A stretch of 64,000 bases of DNA from NCBI RefSeq assembly GCF_006715395.1, contig NZ_VFNC01000002.1, positions 1-64,000 on the forward strand, written 5' to 3'. The stretch's first letter is position 1; each line of letters begins with the position of its first letter. Source of the stretch: Streptomyces sp. SLBN-31 (lineage in GTDB: Bacteria; Actinomycetota; Actinomycetes; Streptomycetales; Streptomycetaceae). The position numbers and the translations under genes were made by a program. Shown in pieces: positions 63,961 to 64,000 of the stretch. The notes under the pieces are model-generated. The model saw nothing but the letters and a program-made list of their open reading frames with translations, was not told the origin of the DNA and made no database searches.

Positions 63961-64000
63961 GGGACCTCCGTCGAGCTGTGGTCCTGAGCAAGCGTCATAC

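Noticed and set aside
63000..64000. Chromosome end (telomere) signals
   Set aside because: No stacked short palindromes at either window edge; both edges are ordinary gene fragments.

Overview
The base composition (well over 65% G+C, with long antisense open frames everywhere), the family content (gamma-butyrolactone receptor, AfsA, multiple Ku and ATP-dependent ligases, LtrA, DUF6891, IS701/IS481/IS5-type transposases) and the codon use all point to Streptomyces or a close relative. The abundance of broken genes, insertion sequences and NHEJ genes fits a variable chromosome arm or large plasmid rather than core genome. That placement is inference. No telomere palindromes, rRNA or plasmid replication gene were recognised.

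Layout. (1) 1-10.5 kb is a gamma-butyrolactone (GBL) regulatory island. It holds a shattered receptor (1-192, minus), an afsA-type synthase with several frameshifts (1062-2062), an NmrA-like reductase with one frameshift (6261-7138), an intact ScbR/ArpA-type receptor (7563-8252) and a FAD aromatic hydroxylase (8564-10171). Three autoregulatory-element-like palindromes sit upstream of the synthase, the receptor and the hydroxylase. (2) 10.5-17.6 kb contains small accessory genes, a tRNA-Trp(CCA), a truncated methyltransferase, a piece of an IS701-type element joined to a broken Ku gene, an operator-like pair of palindromes and a half phoU. (3) 17.8-29.1 kb is a coherent, mostly minus-strand metabolic cluster. 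It has two alpha/beta hydrolases, two complete SDRs plus one SDR relic, a PaaI thioesterase, an EmrB-type MFS pump (frameshifted), an NTF2-like protein, an enoyl-CoA hydratase, an rRNA-dimethylase-like methyltransferase, a NarL-type regulator lacking its phospho-acceptor and an LtrA protein, with a divergent TetR regulator at the edge. (4) 29.4-33.9 kb is the wreck of a Tn5053/Tn7-like transposon (TniA tail, ATPase tail, TniQ) joined to a truncated Ku gene and its coiled-coil neighbour. (5) 34-41 kb carries an intact Ku (35633-36589), small hypothetical genes and dead IS5 and IS256 transposases. (6) 40.4-46.3 kb has a Cys-rich HTH regulator, a DoxX-like protein, transaldolase, a ferredoxin-reductase-type flavoprotein and a broken ribulokinase. 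(7) 46.4-52.9 kb has a large unknown protein with a HEPN-like Rx4H motif, a second set of NHEJ genes (ligase fragment, Ku tail, YjzC-like protein, intact ATP-dependent ligase, N-truncated Ku) and a complete IS701-family element. (8) 53-64 kb has a PaaN-like aldehyde dehydrogenase without its catalytic Cys, an IS481 element that truncates a DUF6891 gene, two membrane-anchored surface proteins, a broken phosphinothricin-acetyltransferase-like gene and an IS3-type transposase.

Themes. Ku sequences occur at five loci and only one is intact. Several breakpoints join Ku to transposon DNA, and one junction shows 3 bp of microhomology, so the repair genes themselves lie at rearrangement joints. Many otherwise well conserved genes carry one- or two-base indels, several of them in G/C runs. 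Whether this is real decay or consensus error cannot be decided from the sequence alone, and it affects every entry called pseudogene here.
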